NCBI GenBank assembly: GCA_029891385.1
Contig: CM057235.1
Location: 7,435,001-7,499,000, forward strand
Direction of reading: 5' to 3'
DNA: 64,000 nt
From: Erythroxylum novogranatense
Lineage: Eukaryota; Streptophyta; Magnoliopsida; Malpighiales; Erythroxylaceae
Shown: positions 1 through 11,690 of the stretch, piece after piece
Layout: each line of letters starts with the position of its first letter
How positions within the stretch are numbered: the stretch's first letter is position 1
The notes under the pieces: generated by a model
What the model saw: only the letters and a program-made list of their open reading frames with translations
Told to the model about the DNA's origin: nothing
The model's database searches: none
Made by a program: the position numbers and the translations under genes

Positions 1-45
1 CCAGAAAACTCTCATAACTATAGTAAAGTGCAGAGGAATAAACAA

Positions 46-835
46 GCTAGCCAAAAATGGATTGCAAATAAATTTATACACAAGTTTAGGAGGAACTTGA
101 ATTAACCAATTAGTGAAATGATGGATGATCTTCAATTAAAATATGCACTGAAGGTCAATAAAATTCAATGTTATATGGCTAAGTGGGAAGTAATTACCAT
201 GCTTTGAGGATCAATGGAAGGTCATTATGCAAAGTTATGGTCTTCTGGACCTAAGTTAAGACGAGCTAACAAGATGGAAAGTTTATTATTGAAATTGATT
301 TTGATGAACATGTTAAGAAATCAATGTTCAAAAGATTTTATGTGGGATTTAGTGCTTAGAAGTGTAGTTTTCTTAGTGGATGCAAGAAGATTATTTAGTT
401 AGATGGATCTTTTTTGAAGACTTTCCTTAGTGGTGCATTATTATCTGATGTTGGTCATGATGGAAACCATCAGATGTTTCCTAAATATTGGGTTATAGTT
501 AAGGGAGAAAATTACCAATGATGGAATTGGTTTTGAGCATTTTGGCTAAAGATATCGACAGAAGTGGAAATTCATGGACTTTTGTAAACAATCAACATAA
601 GGTAAACTTTAAATATTCATATATTTGATGTTCATTTCTTCCGATAAACAATGTATTAATTTATGTAACCATTTTTTTGCAAGTTTAGTGGAAGACTTAA
701 AGAATTTGTTTATAGAAACTAAACATAGGAAATGTACCCGTCATGTGTATGCAAATTGGTCTAGTGTTCATAAAGGGCACACATATAGGACTTTATTTTA
801 GAGAGCGGTGAAATGCACAATGATAGTTTGTTATA
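46..835 (+). pseudogene. MULE (MuDR-type) transposase relic
   Basis: Translating across three frames gives a broken MuDR/Mutator-like transposase. Early residues read WIANKFIHKF, then a segment ending EGHYAKLWSSGPKLRRAN (starting near 214), which is the conserved stretch before the catalytic core. Next come LDGSFLKTFLSGALLSDVGH (near 400-460) and MFPKYWVIVKGE, corresponding to the 'GLDGCFLKG...AVGRDGNNQMFPIA' block of MULE transposases, then SWTFVNNQ. After about 70 bases without similarity (630-690, perhaps an intron) the similarity resumes with HRKCTRHVYANW..HKGH near 725-780. Several stops and frameshifts make it non-functional. No terminal inverted repeats were found; the 5' end lies outside the window and the LARD-like element begins directly downstream. 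Confidence 0.8.
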
Positions 836-1533
836 ATGCTAGTTAAAATAAAATAACTAGACCTACTACTATAATAGTGGTAAGTCTAAGTCGATTCAAT
901 AGAAAGTGTGTGTAAAGTTTTTGAAATGAAAGTAATTGCTGTTTAGGTTTAAACGGGTTGGGGGGTTGGGGGTGTTGGTGGGGTGTGGTGGGTTTTCTAT
1001 TTAGAAATAAGAAAATAAAATAAAGCTAAAATTAACTAACAAAAGCAATTCAAAGAAAAATATAAGAAAAGATAAAAGTGGGAAATTCGGTAGGGAGCCA
1101 ATTCTTTGATTCAATCTTGACCTAAATCCTAATTAAACATATTTCATTGATTTATTATTCTCAAACCTCTCCAGGAAGCTATTAACTGTAGGTTAATAAT
1201 TAACCTGAGTTTTTCTTTAGATAATGTTTATTCAAGATACGATCGTTAATTAAACCTAAATACTGAATAACCTAAGATACGATCTTTAGATTCAATTAGG
1301 TAGTAGCATTACCAATTATGAAAATTGATTAATCAAGGCAATAACAACATAACTTGTGTCATTTAACCTAGGTCATATTATCCATAATGATTACAAATCA
1401 TTAGTCGCTACACATGAATTACAACATAACAATTACGAATTATATCAAAATTCTAGTAATGGGTTTGCAAATAAAAGATTCAATGAACACGTTAAAATTA
1501 TCTTTTTATAATACCCAATGGATTTATACACAA

Positions 1534-2205
1534 ATAACCAAACAATAACGAGAATACGATTATCCATACAAAAAACTCAAATCAATTAACATAGGATAAC
1601 ACAATCAATTTCTAATGAGAGAAAAAAAAAACAACAAAAATAGTGAAATATATTTAACCCAGGTCATCGGTGTCGATGTCATCTCCGAACCAACGTTGGG
1701 ACGTCTAGTCCTTCATGGATCTCTCCCAATTGAGAGCTTCCATAGCCCTCTTTATGGTCTCCAACGAAAATGCTTCAGGCCCTCGAAGAATGTTCCAGTT
1801 GAAACCCTCTTTGTTATTGTGCCCCCTCTTTATTCTCAACTTTCTCCATTATTGTTTTATTTTTCAAAAATAACCAAACAATAACGAGAATACGATTATC
1901 CATACACAAAACTCAAATCAATTAACATAGGATAACACAATCAATTTCTAATGAGAGAAAAAATAACAAAAATAGTGAAATACACTTAACTCGGGTCTTC
2001 GGTGTCGATGTCATCTTGGAACTGGTGTCGGGACATCTAGCCCTTCATGGGTCTCCCCCAACTGAGAGCTTCCATAACCCTCTTTATGCTCTCCAAAAAA
2101 AATGCTTCAACCCCTCGAAGAATGTTCCAGCTGAAACCCTCTTTATTATTGTGCCTCCTCTCTATTCTCTACTCTCTCCATTATTGTTCTATTTTTTTAA
2201 TTATT
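1534..2205. repeat. Two-copy tandem duplication, about 336 bp
   Basis: The block beginning 'aataaccaaacaataacg' at about 1534 repeats at about 1870 with the same order of content: the TAACACAATCAATTTCTAATG string, the 'ggtgtcgatgtcatct' string, and 'gagagcttccata.ccctcttta'. Spacing is about 336 bp. Divergence includes a short deletion in the A-run of the second copy. The two ORFs (1615-1884 and 2016-2342) exist only because of this duplication and are not genes. Confidence 0.8.
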
Positions 2206-2254
2206 TTTGGTCCATCTATATTGTTTTTTGTGTTAAAAACCTACGGACCTCTTC

Positions 2255-2475
2255 TATTGAATGCAGACATTGCCTATGTTTAACGCAAGCATCTGTGTTG
2301 CATATAGATGTTGTCTGCATTTTACATAAGCGTCTGCGTTAAATGCAGATGTTATCTACATTTTACGTAGGCGTCTTACTTTAAACGCAAACATACAGAT
2401 GTTGTTTACATTTTACGTAAGCGTTTTCATTTTACGTAAGCGTTTGCATTAAGCATAGATATCTGATCTATGTTT
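2255..2475. repeat. Degenerate short tandem repeats (ttacgtaagcgt motif)
   Basis: The motif 'cattttacgtaagcg' and close variants recur about five times in a little over 200 bp (for example near 2315, 2370, 2413 and 2432), alternating with 'gcagatgttgtctac'-like strings. This is a decayed minisatellite inside the LARD-like element. No coding function is visible. Confidence 0.6.
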
Positions 2476-4311
2476 TGCTCTTCCTTTCTTTAATAGTGCT
2501 GCGCTGGGCTTTCTGCTCCTGCCATTGCTGTGCTGTGTTTTGCTCCTTCATCTGCTGTCACTTTGATACTTTCCTTTATCCACCTACTACAGTTGTGAGC
2601 ATGATTGTCCACTAATTAAATTAATAACTTGCATGGCCATGCAAAATCCATGCAGCTCACGTTCTTCTCCTTTTTGTTTCCATCTTTCTTGTCTTTTAAT
2701 TTTCTTCATCTTACTCTATGAAGACAACTAAAAATTAATCTTCAAAAAATGGCCAAAATATAAAGCTTTTGATTCACTTTAACTTCTTTGCTTCCGAATT
2801 GTGCCTAAAATCACATATGAATCAAAGTAAGTACCTTAAGGAATTTCATGTCAATAATCACTAAGTGTTATGGAATAATTTCATAATCAATTAAGGAACT
2901 ATCAATTTCTTGCACACTTAGTTTTTGATTGTCATCGAGCAAAACACTAAAATTAAGCTCAAAAACCCAGAAACATTGACTTATTGGAAATATGTTCCAA
3001 GAATATGTAATCATAAACAAAGATGAATGACTTTTAAAAATCATAGCAAGAAGTTAACATTCTAAGCTTTTACTCATGATCAATCAACCTTCATCATCTT
3101 CAAAAATTGAGCAATCTAATGGTACAATCAAAATGTGTTTAACTAAAATATATCTATAGGTACACTCAACACCATTCATGATCATGGCAATCCATAATTT
3201 TACATATCGTTTCATTTCTCCACCACTAAAATTCACATGCAAAATCATGGATTAAAGGACTTTTCAAGGTCGTAATGTGGGGTGAGATGTATTTGTGTTA
3301 AGTAGCATGAAAGTCATTAAGGCTAGTGAATCAAAAGCAACATTCAATTATACCACCAAGTGCACAAGTTAACACTCATAAAAAACTAGGTAACATTAGT
3401 TATGAGGAGTGCAACATTTATATTTCATAACCCAATTCAGCTCACATAGACAAACCATATAAAGCATATACCAGTTCGAAGGAATCACTCATACAATTGA
3501 GGACAATACATTAAAACCATAAAAAAGTTAACCTTCCAATCCAACATCTACCTTATATTCAGCATACTCTAATAACATATTCATTACAACTTTAGAAGGA
3601 TGCGTTAATCATGAATAACTTTGTAAACCACATATGCATTTCCTCCTTGATACATTTATGCAAACTCTTTTTCATTCTTTTGCTTTTTCTTTTCTTTTTT
3701 CTTTTCTTTTCTCTTATAAAAATTAAAATAAACTACATCAACATAGGAATTTCAATGATAAGGCATAAAACAACATCCCAACATTATAACCAACCCACAC
3801 ATATGCATACCCCCAAACTTATACTTTTGTATATCCACAAACTCAACAATGAACAAATGTTCCACTAACATTATGGGTTGGGTATAAAATTTGGTTAAGT
3901 ATAAAGCATGTAATGTGGTTGATGAAAACAAAAAAGGCTAATAATGCTTAAAGGGGGCTTAACAAGGAAAAAATCATGTTAATGGGTTGGCTATTTGGCT
4001 AATGTAGCTTACGAAACAAAGAATGCTTAGTCATTTCTATGTAATGCATGTAATAAAAATGTGGCCTCAAATAGAAACTCAAAGCAAAATCAGGATGTAC
4101 ATGTCATGAAGGTCACACATTATCAAAAGACAATGAGATTGATAAGGATGTGCTAGTCTAATAAGGATGAAAATCTTATCAGCTTTGTCTACCACTAGTC
4201 ACTACTCTTTTAAAGATAATGCATATCGACTAATCACAAGAGTAAAAATACATGCTAAAGTTGCAATGAAATTCTCTAGTCAATTCACACTCTATTCATA
4301 ACTATATAATT
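2476..4311. other. Interior of LARD-like element without recognisable genes
   Basis: AT-rich sequence with short ORFs only, including a low-complexity Phe/Leu run near 3660-3720 from a T-rich tract. No protein domain, RNA gene or inverted repeat was recognised on either strand. It is probably internal sequence of the surrounding non-autonomous retroelement. Confidence 0.5.
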
Positions 4312-5304
4312 TCAGAAGCAACAGAAAATGAGAAATTGTTTGTTTGTTTGTTTTATTCTTTCTCTTGTTTTGATTGAAAACTTAAAACAAGTAAAACAAA
4401 AAAAAATTAAAAAGCACACATGTATATAAAATTTAATACAGAAATGTAAAGAAAAGAATTTTACTTCCCTTGGATTGCCTCCTAAGAAGCGCCTTTGTTT
4501 AGGTTTGCTGGCTCGACTCGATGTTTCCTCCTCACGTGACAAAATTGTGATCTTCAGGTGTCACATGCAGCTCCTCCATATAAGGTTCTTCAGGATAAGG
4601 TCTCAGTTGATGATCCATCATATTTAACACCTTCCCTATCCTCTGACTTTCAATCTTGACTATGTCTATACACTTTAGAAAGATCTCAAATGTCTCTTTG
4701 CCTTTTCCTTCCTTATTTAATTCCTTCAATCTTCTATGTAAAGGTGAAGAGTTAGACATAAAAATAATCATGAATTTAGTACTCACCTCTTAGCTAAATG
4801 ATATGTCTTTTTCTAGTTCGAGCTTTACCTCAATTTCTTCTTCACATGCAATTCCTTGAGTATTGCTCACAGAATTCTCAAGCTTTTCATCACTTTGTAA
4901 GATTTCCACACTTACATTTATAGGGTACGCCCCGGGTTGATATGGCTGCTCCTCTTCCATTTGTGATTCTAGGTAGTTGATTGTCACTGCCATTTCACCC
5001 ATTTGGATTAACAAGTTCTGGTTTTTAGACGTTATATGTCTCATTTTCTGTTAGAACTATTGCAACTGCTATCGTAGGCTCTATTGAAATTTGAGATTGT
5101 TAGCAATCACAACATTCATCAATTCTTCCAAAGATGTACCTGAGTTTTGTTGGCTCTCCACATCTTGGAAACTAGACTAAGTCTGCCTTTCATCTTGTTG
5201 GAATTGTAGGGTATTCTATTGAAGTTATTGCATGCTCTTTTGAAGCTGTTGTATACCCTATTGAAATTGAAGATGGCTAGCATTACAGGTCTTGATATAG
5301 TCAT
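4312..5304 (-). pseudogene. Gag-like relic of the LARD/Athila-like element
   Basis: Three adjacent minus-strand open stretches (5304-5119, 5044-4790, 4786-4532) have a composition typical of the gag C-terminus of Athila-like gypsy elements: Gln/Asn-rich sequence, then a segment NQNLLIQMGEMAVTINYLES reminiscent of the family's 'NLE.Q.GQLA..I' block, followed by an acidic tail. The frame is broken at least twice. No zinc knuckle is seen. The similarity is weak and inferred from pattern only; it could be chance or a fast-evolving non-autonomous ORF. Confidence 0.3.
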
Positions 5305-5321
5305 CTAGAGGCATACTTGAG

Positions 5322-5594
5322 TTGTCATGACCCGGTACCATATCAGGACCATGGCAACCGCCGCATAATTGGGCTAAGGGCACTCATGGTATCCTTAATA
5401 TGACTATGTAAGGCTAGCTAAATATCTTCTTTTTTTTTTTTGAAAAATTTGGGCAGCACAATGACAGTATTTTAAAAATCCCAAAAAATGATATTCAGTT
5501 AGCCTTGCATAGTCAGATTAAGGATACTGTGAGTGTCCTTATCCTGATTATGCGGCGGTTGTCATGAGCTTGGTGTGGTAGCGGGTCTTGACAA
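5322..5594. repeat. Perfectly centred inverted repeat, 105-bp arms, 63-bp loop
   Basis: The left arm (5322-5426, starting ttgtcatgacccggtacca) and the right arm (5490-5594, ending gcgggtcttgacaa) are reverse complements at most positions. Shared elements include the 'aaccgccgcataat' core, 'ggcactca', 'gtatccttaat.tgactatg' and 'aaggctaa/gct...aatatc'. The loop is 5427-5489 and holds a T-run. This could be a fold-back MITE, or two inverted copies of an LTR end, because the right arm abuts the presumed Cassandra interior. A transcript would form a long near-perfect hairpin. Confidence 0.8.
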
Positions 5595-5680
5595 TTAAAC
5601 TTGTATTAGAGCTAGTACCCGAACCATTGTACCAGTTAGGCTAGGCCCTAAAGAGGGTTGGGCCCTAAGGGGGTGGAGAG
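5595..5680 (+). mobile_element. Probable Cassandra internal domain with degenerate PBS
   Basis: Between the inverted repeat and the Cassandra LTR lies 86 bp including TTGTATTAGAGC at 5601-5612, close to the initiator-Met-tRNA primer site core TGGTATCAGAGC. It ends with 'ctaagggggtggagag', a purine-rich tract directly before the LTR. This matches the very short interior of Cassandra TRIM elements (PBS, a few dozen bases, PPT). The expected 5' LTR is not present upstream; the inverted repeat stands there instead. Confidence 0.55.
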
Positions 5681-5940
5681 TGTGAAATCCCACATCGGTT
5701 AGAGAGGGGAATGAAGTACGCCTTATAAGGGTACAGATACCTCTCCCTTATAGACACGTTTTCCATGCCTTAACGAACCAGATCCCATCAAAACTTTGAA
5801 ATTAAATGTGCTAGAGCAAGAGTAGTATTAAGATGGGTGACCTCCTGGGAAGTTTTTGGAAAAAGAAAAATTGTGAAGGATTGGCTAGGCCAAGGCTCAA
5901 AACAGACAATATCTGTGAGCGAGTGATCTGAGTTGTTACA
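5681..5940 (+). mobile_element. Cassandra TRIM 3' LTR
   Basis: A 260-bp LTR starting TGTGAAATCCCACATCGG and ending GTTGTTACA. The opening is the typical Cassandra LTR start. The middle carries a 5S rRNA-like block (5775-5858), and the end keeps the family string 'aaaacagacaatat'. Cassandra elements are known for 5S-derived promoter sequence inside their LTRs. The LTR is diverged and no matching target-site duplication is visible, so the copy is old or rearranged. Confidence 0.82.
5775..5858 (+). other. 5S rRNA-like sequence within Cassandra LTR
   Basis: The string GATCCCATCAAAACT, then 'aattaaatgtgct', 'agagcaagagtagtatta' and 'gatgggtgacctcctgggaag' follow the order of plant 5S rRNA from its 5' third through the box A / intermediate element / box C internal promoter to the 3' part. 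Many substitutions (for example TTAAATGTGCT for TTAAGCGTGCT) and the missing 5S ends show it is not a functional 5S gene but the LTR-embedded derivative. Confidence 0.8.
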
Positions 5941-6435
5941 TAAGTTATGACAAAAAGCTTTTGGTTCACACAAAAATTGTTGTGTGTCTTGCAAACTATC
6001 ATAGAAGTAATCATGATGATTATCCCATCCATGACCAAAGTTAGGTTGATCAGTCTAACCTTGGTTATAGGATTGAGAATAAGAGTTAAAGTAAAAATTA
6101 CTTCCATTCATTATTTTTTTATTTCCTTAAATCACAAACACGAAACTAAAAAATCAAAGGATCATGAAATAACTAAAAAGATATCAATTATAAACAAAGA
6201 TACAAATCACCAATTAAAATCATAAACAAAAACTAAAACGCCATACTCCTCGCCATGAAATAACTAAAAAGACACCAATTACGAACAAAGATATACAAAT
6301 CACCAATTAAAATCATAAAAAAAAAACTAAAACACCGTACTCCCCGACAACAGTGTTAAAATTAATAATGCGTCGTAATGTTAGTTAAAATAAAATAATT
6401 AGACCTACTATTATAGTAGTGGTGAGTCTAGGTTG

Positions 6436-8790
6436 ATATTACATCTTTCCATTTATATAAAGTATGCAATTTTTGGACTTTGGATTTGAGAGATATGATA
6501 TTTATAAGTTTGTGATATTACATGGGATGAGCATTTGGGATAGTTACATTGATTTGAAATTTTGATCCTTATAGAGGCAAAATTTGTTTTTGGGGTCTTC
6601 ATGGAAATTGTAGGTCTAGAAGTCTTCTTAAATATGATTTTTGAATCACCTTAATATGATATTTGTAGTAAAAGTTATGTCTATTTTACCAAGACAGGTC
6701 GGAGGAAGAATAAAGAAGAGAGGAAAGTCGCGATCGTGACATTGTTCGGGGGCGTAAAAGTTGATCGGCGATGCGCGCACGTGACCCACAACCTTTCCCA
6801 TAATCTAAACATACTTCACTCTTTTGGCCATAAATTTTTCTTCCGACCTCCAAATGACCTTATTTTTGAAGAATTAGATTCATAACACATTTTTCTATAT
6901 CTCCACAAAAATTTATAGCTTTTTGTTTTGATTTGAAAAAGATTGATTGAATCAAAGTGAGGGGATTGGTGGGAAGAGTATGAGTTAGATATTTTTACTA
7001 AACATGCTTCTGTATTTGGTGATATCTTGATCTGTAGAATTCCAAATAAGATGATTTTTAATTTGGAGTAATCTAGAGATATAGGCCTACAAATTGTCTA
7101 AAGAAGTGGAATCTTGATTCTTTCTCTAAGATATTGAATTTCTGGATGGACATTGTACATAGTACACTATTTTGAATATGGATAACCTGATAATGTTTGA
7201 GGCATATCTTCCAAATTACTGAACCAAATTGAGTGATTTTTGTGTCAATGGAAATATTGGACATAGAGGAACACTTTTCTGGAAGAGAGTATGACCAAAT
7301 TACATCATTTTCGCTTTCTAATTGAATGTGAACAGTAGACCCAAAAGTGTGAATTGGGAAAAAAATATGAAGTGAGTCAATGAGAATGGAATAGAGATTT
7401 AATGGTTTTATTGAGGTATAAACCTAAGTATAAATTATACTTAGATGAGTTCTAAAATCGGAATGATTTTGTAATGAAATTAAAGGAAAGATACCCGAGA
7501 TTGTCATGAACATGCATTGTATATAATCCTTTTCATACATGTGCATTATTGAACAATTATAATTGTGCAAAGTTGTTATGTGTGTGAAATGTGTATTGCA
7601 TCAATGAATTATGCAGGTTAGAATGTCCACATTCAGGGGTTTCCAAAATTTAGAAGAGAATGCTAAATTGGAGTATACTGTGAGTAGATCTATATGGTCT
7701 TACCTTATTGTTTGTTTTGTTTATGTTATGACTTGAGTGATTATGAATGAGATGTGAATTGATTGTGTTGGTTTCCAGATAGAAGGTCCGATGAGTGTGT
7801 CGTACGAATGAAATATTAAAGTGCTCATTGAATGTGAATTGGATGAACTAAGTGAACTCAAGTTGATTGTTAAATATGTTCTAAAAGTGCATTTGCATGT
7901 AAATGAAAAGTGATAATCAACTCTAATGTTGAATGCTGGTCTATGATCCGATGACATGTGAATGTGAGTCAATGTGAATTGTGCAAATGTGACTGATGCA
8001 TTTCATTTCCTAAATGCATGAAATATAATGGCTGTTGTGACCAGAGTAGCCACCGATCAGAGCTTAAAACTCAACGAGTGAAAAAGAGTCTCGAACTCAA
8101 AAGTGATTCAGAGCCTCAGGCTCAACGTTTAATGAGCCTTATATGGGACAATATCAATGAGCCCTATATGGGATAGCTAGGTGCTCGGTCACATCAACGT
8201 AACAAATGAAAAGTGAGTCTCATGTGCACTACATATCCATAAAATGAATGATTAAGTGTATTGAATGTGAAGTGTGAAATTGAATGTGAAAAGTAAAAAA
8301 ATGTGAAATGTCGATTATGTGTTATGTGACTGGATGAGCCATTGATGATGGTCACTCATTGAGTTCGCAAAACTCACCCAAAATTTGCAAATATTTTTCA
8401 GGACTCAAAAAAATATCTCATTAGGCAAACGGGAGTATAATTAATGCATGCAAGGGAAAGATAGAGGTCGGGATCAGTACAAGTTTGCATTAGTGTTATC
8501 CTATTCTTGTATAAATTTGTATTTCGCAATTTTTGTAAAATAGTGTTTCGTATTTGTGATGGGCCCAAATAGCTATTGAAATTCTGATGTTTGTATTGCT
8601 ATTATTGAAAATGTTATGGAAGAAAGTGGGCCCAAATTAATTACTGATTTCCACGTATTTGATAATACTAAAAAAAAATTATACCCATTTTTAGATTATT
8701 GAGTGCTATAGCCTGCCACCCTCGCGGGGCACGGACTTGGATATCATCCTTCGATATCGAGTTCGGGTCTTGCGGGAGTGGAGTGTTACA
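6436..8790 (+). mobile_element. Chromovirus-type gypsy 5' LTR (old)
   Basis: The right end is well defined: GGAGTGTTACA ends at 8790, followed six bases later by a primer-binding site. The left end is not clear; it probably lies near 6433-6436, where the LARD LTR is cut. The sequence shares with the solo LTR at 19334-22338 a GC-rich 'tcgcgatcgtgac...gatgcgcgcacgtgacc' block (6728-6785) followed by a 'gacctccaaatga' string (6845-6857). At 8369-8400 it has an 'aaaactcaccc...ttcaggact' string like 20848-20890 of the solo LTR. No coding sequence. Family assignment is by architecture and is tentative. Confidence 0.6.
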
Positions 8791-8796
8791 TTTATG

Positions 8797-8810
8797 TGGT
8801 ATCAGAGCTC
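8797..8810 (+). other. Primer-binding site (initiator Met tRNA)
   Basis: TGGTATCAGAGCTC lies six bases after the LTR end at 8790. It is complementary to the 3' end of plant initiator methionine tRNA, the usual primer of chromovirus and many copia elements. It fixes the orientation of the adjoining LTR as plus. Confidence 0.85.
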
Positions 8811-9559
8811 ATAAGTACTATCTTATATGGGCATTTTTGAAATATGTGTTGAGTCACAAGCATTCTAGTCATGTCATAGCAGATAGTAGCAATTGATCCC
8901 TTGTCTGAGTAACATGAGTATGAGTCACATGCATGAGCATGGGTTAAGTGCTTAAGCTGATGAAAATAGTGAGAAAAGTGATGATATATCATAATGTGAG
9001 AAAATAGAGGTTGTGGATATTTAAAAACGAGAAAATAGTATATGATTGGATATGACAGACAAAGATTTAACACAATCATGTTGATGGATGTGTTATGGAA
9101 TATGATATTAATATTGTACTATGATGGAATACCCTTGAATGTGATATATATATATGTGAATATATTGTCGTGGATTGTTTGAGAAAAATAAGGATATAAG
9201 TGGAAATGAAGAGATGAAAGTGTACAAGCCAGGTTGAAAAAAAAATTATATGGCCTGGAGAGGTCAAACTTGGACTTAAAATGAATGTAGGATAAATGTG
9301 ACAAGAGTTATGATTTAGTATAAGAATATGTTTGAAAAATTCAAATCAAAATTTTAGGATGATTATGTATCTATGATTTCGAGTTGATTGCGAACATATG
9401 TATTGATATATGGTAATTGGCAGGTGAGATGATGATAGCGATACATGAAAAAGTTGTCAAGGTTAAGTTGATTTGCCATTGTGAGTGCACATCTGATAAT
9501 AGGAACATCATGACAAGTGAGAATATTGAGCATATATGTATTATATGTGTGGAGATAAT
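8811..9559. other. Post-PBS sequence with no recognisable gene
   Basis: AT-rich DNA with only short ORFs. It probably represents the decayed 5' leader and gag of the retroelement primed at 8797, or flank of the copia relic that follows. There is a short TA repeat near 9144-9155. Confidence 0.45.
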
Positions 9560-10870
9560 ATAAGAAGCAATCTATGACTTATTGGTCTTAGTTACTGTAG
9601 TTCATGTCGCTCTATATAAGATATAGACTAACAAGAAACCTTATCTTTCTCATATGAAAGTTTGGGGTTATCCTGCTTATATGAAGTAGATTTAGTCAGT
9701 TAAGCTTGAAGCTAAATCTAACAACTATCTGTTTGTAGGATATCCTAAGAAAACTATTAGATATCAGTTCTACCATGTTTCAGAATAAAAGGTATTTATT
9801 TCAAAACATGCTATCTTTTAAAAAAAAAGAATTTCTTCTAAAAGAAGACAGTGGGAGCAAAATTGAACTTGTGGAAGTTCAAGATGCTCAAACATATGTA
9901 GATCAACTGCTTAGACCCGAGACTATTGTTCATGAAGATGAAATAATAATTTAACCTTCTAACACACAAGAAGTTTGTAGGTCAGGTAGGATACATCATG
10001 TTTCGAAAGATATGGATTTCTCATAAGTGAACTTAATAATGTATTGTTGATAGAAGATGATGAGCCTACTACTTATAAAGAGTTTTTGAAGTGTTTAGAA
10101 TCTAACAAATGGCTTCAAGCTATGAAATCCGAAATGGATTCCATGTATGAAAACCAAGTATGGATTTTGGTTGACCCACTTGAAGGGATAAAACCTATAA
10201 GGTGCAAATGGGTTTTCAAGAAGGAAACTAACATTGAGGCTAATGTAGTTACCCATAAAGTGAGGTTTATAGCTAAAGGTTATCATTAAAGGTAATGTAT
10301 TAACTATAACGAAACATTTAGCCCAGTAGCTATGCTTAAATCCATTAGGATACTCCTTATAATAATAAGATATGACAAATGGATGTGAGATGTATTTCTT
10401 CAATGGAAAACTAACTGAAAATGTTCATATGACCTGATGGTTTCATATCCATGAATGGAGAAAAGGCATATAAGCTTTAGAAATCCATTTATGGATTGAA
10501 ACAAGCATCCAGGAGTTGAAATATCCAATTTGATGAGACAATCAAAGAGTTTGGTTTCTCATAAAATTTAGATAAGCCTTATGTGTATAAAAAGGTTAGT
10601 GGGAGTGCAATCGTGTTCCTTGTACTATATGTAGATGACATATTACTAATAGGAAATGATGTCTCAATTTTGCAATAAGTCAAAATTTGGTTAGATAAGA
10701 ACTTCTGTACGAAAGACCTTAGAGAAGCAACTTATGTTTTGGGGATAAGGATTTACAGAGATAGATCTAAGAGGTTGCTTGGTCTTTCTCAGTCTACATA
10801 CATAGACAAGATGCTAAAGAGGTTTAGCATGGAGTAGTCCAAGAGAGTTTATAGTCTTGGAGTTAGCAGG
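9560..10870 (+). pseudogene. Ty1/copia polyprotein relic (integrase end to RT)
   Basis: Decayed copia pol read across frames. Near 9640-9800 it gives WGYPAY and NNYLFVGYPKKTIRYQFYH, the end of the integrase/connection region. At 10044-10289 an ORF begins the RT with WLQAMKSEMDSMYENQVW and KWVFKKE...VRFIAKGYH. Downstream, YNETFSPVA..KSIR (near 10300) and the catalytic LYVDDILLIGND (10624-10659) can be read. Near 10735-10830 come LGIRIYRDRSKRLLGLSQ and DKMLKRFSME. Many stops interrupt it. RNase H is missing; the copy is cut at about 10870 next to the CACTA relic. No LTRs were found. Confidence 0.85.
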
Positions 10871-10889
10871 AAATAATACATCCGCTTCC

Positions 10890-11690
10890 AGGGCACTAAT
10901 TTCTGTTTCATAGAACAGTTTCTATGCTTGAACCTAAATTGACCACAAAATTTGCACTCTTATAATTCCACACCATCTCCCCAATACAACATATATCCCA
11001 ATTTTAAACAATCATTCTTTTCAACAAACAAACTAAGACCCCTAATAAGTTTCTTCATATTATAAAAACTATCAACCATTGTATGATCAGGAAGCAATGA
11101 TTCATTATACCATCCAAGAATTTTATCAAAACTATGATAAAAAATATGTCCTTTGGACTTTATGTTCAATATTAAAGAAATTGAAGATAACTGAGTCATT
11201 ATCTCACAATTTGGCTATAATTCTTGGTTAGATAAATGTAGTAAGTCAAAAAACTATTTTGCATATGGGTTTGGTTCTTTTTAAAGATTTTCTATATTTT
11301 CCTAAAAGGTATAACTGGCTGCATCATAAATCATTTGCAAGGATTTTCATTTGCATCTACATTATTTGTTCTAAACCCAATCCCCCCTTCAAACTCATTT
11401 AAGTTCACTGATGATTGTACTTTATTACCCCTTGAGGTGCTATAAATCAACATTCAAAATAATTTGGGACAAACCCTTTTCTCAGCAAATGCCCATTCAT
11501 TTCATCAATAGGAAGGAAATGAATGCGTTTGCACTTTTTACATGGACATCTAATCTTTGGGTCATCCATACATGTAGGTTGAGAATATGCATAATGAATA
11601 AAAGCTTCAACTCCCTCAACAAACTAGGGATTAATTAAACCATCAGCTATTATTCATCTATAAATCCAAGATCTATCAACATTACTTATT
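10890..11690 (-). pseudogene. CACTA (En/Spm) TNP2 transposase, N-terminal relic
   Basis: On the minus strand from about 11675 downwards: DRSWIYR, then FVEGVEAFIHYAYSQPT and IRCPCKKCKRIHFL. This is the transposase-associated zinc-binding domain that opens TNP2-type CACTA transposases. Further down (11199-10960): DSFYNMKKLIRGLSLFVEKN, MLYWGD, ECKFCGQFRF, the start of the tnp2 domain. In-frame stops and indels break it, and the catalytic part is absent where the copia relic begins at about 10870. It probably belongs to the element whose TIR lies at 16590. Confidence 0.82.

Larger units (their letters stand above)
837..6435 (-). mobile_element. Non-autonomous Athila/LARD-like LTR retrotransposon
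   Basis: A roughly 58-bp sequence starting TGCTAGTTAAAATAAAATAA at 837 recurs at 6379 (TGTTAGTTAAAATAAAATAA) with its 'agacctacta...agtggt.agtcta' continuation. I read these as the ends of two LTRs. On the minus strand, just inside the right copy, 6358-6341 resembles the primer-binding region of Athila/Tat-type gypsy elements (family form GGCGCCGTTGCCGGGGA), mutated here. So the element runs right to left, with the 5' LTR on the right cut off near 6435 where another LTR begins. No pol domain is visible between 1.6 and 6.3 kb, only a gag-like trace, so it is a LARD-type derivative. It contains a tandem duplication (1534-2205), an inverted repeat (5322-5594) and a Cassandra-like LTR (5681-5940). 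Exact LTR inner ends are not resolved. Confidence 0.6.

Noticed and set aside
1615..2342. Two similar ORFs suggesting a small gene family
   Set aside because: They reflect a 336-bp tandem duplication in non-coding retroelement sequence; no domain and no codon-level conservation is evident.
5775..5858. 5S rRNA gene
   Set aside because: Only the central part matches, with many changes; it lies within a Cassandra LTR, which normally carries such sequence.
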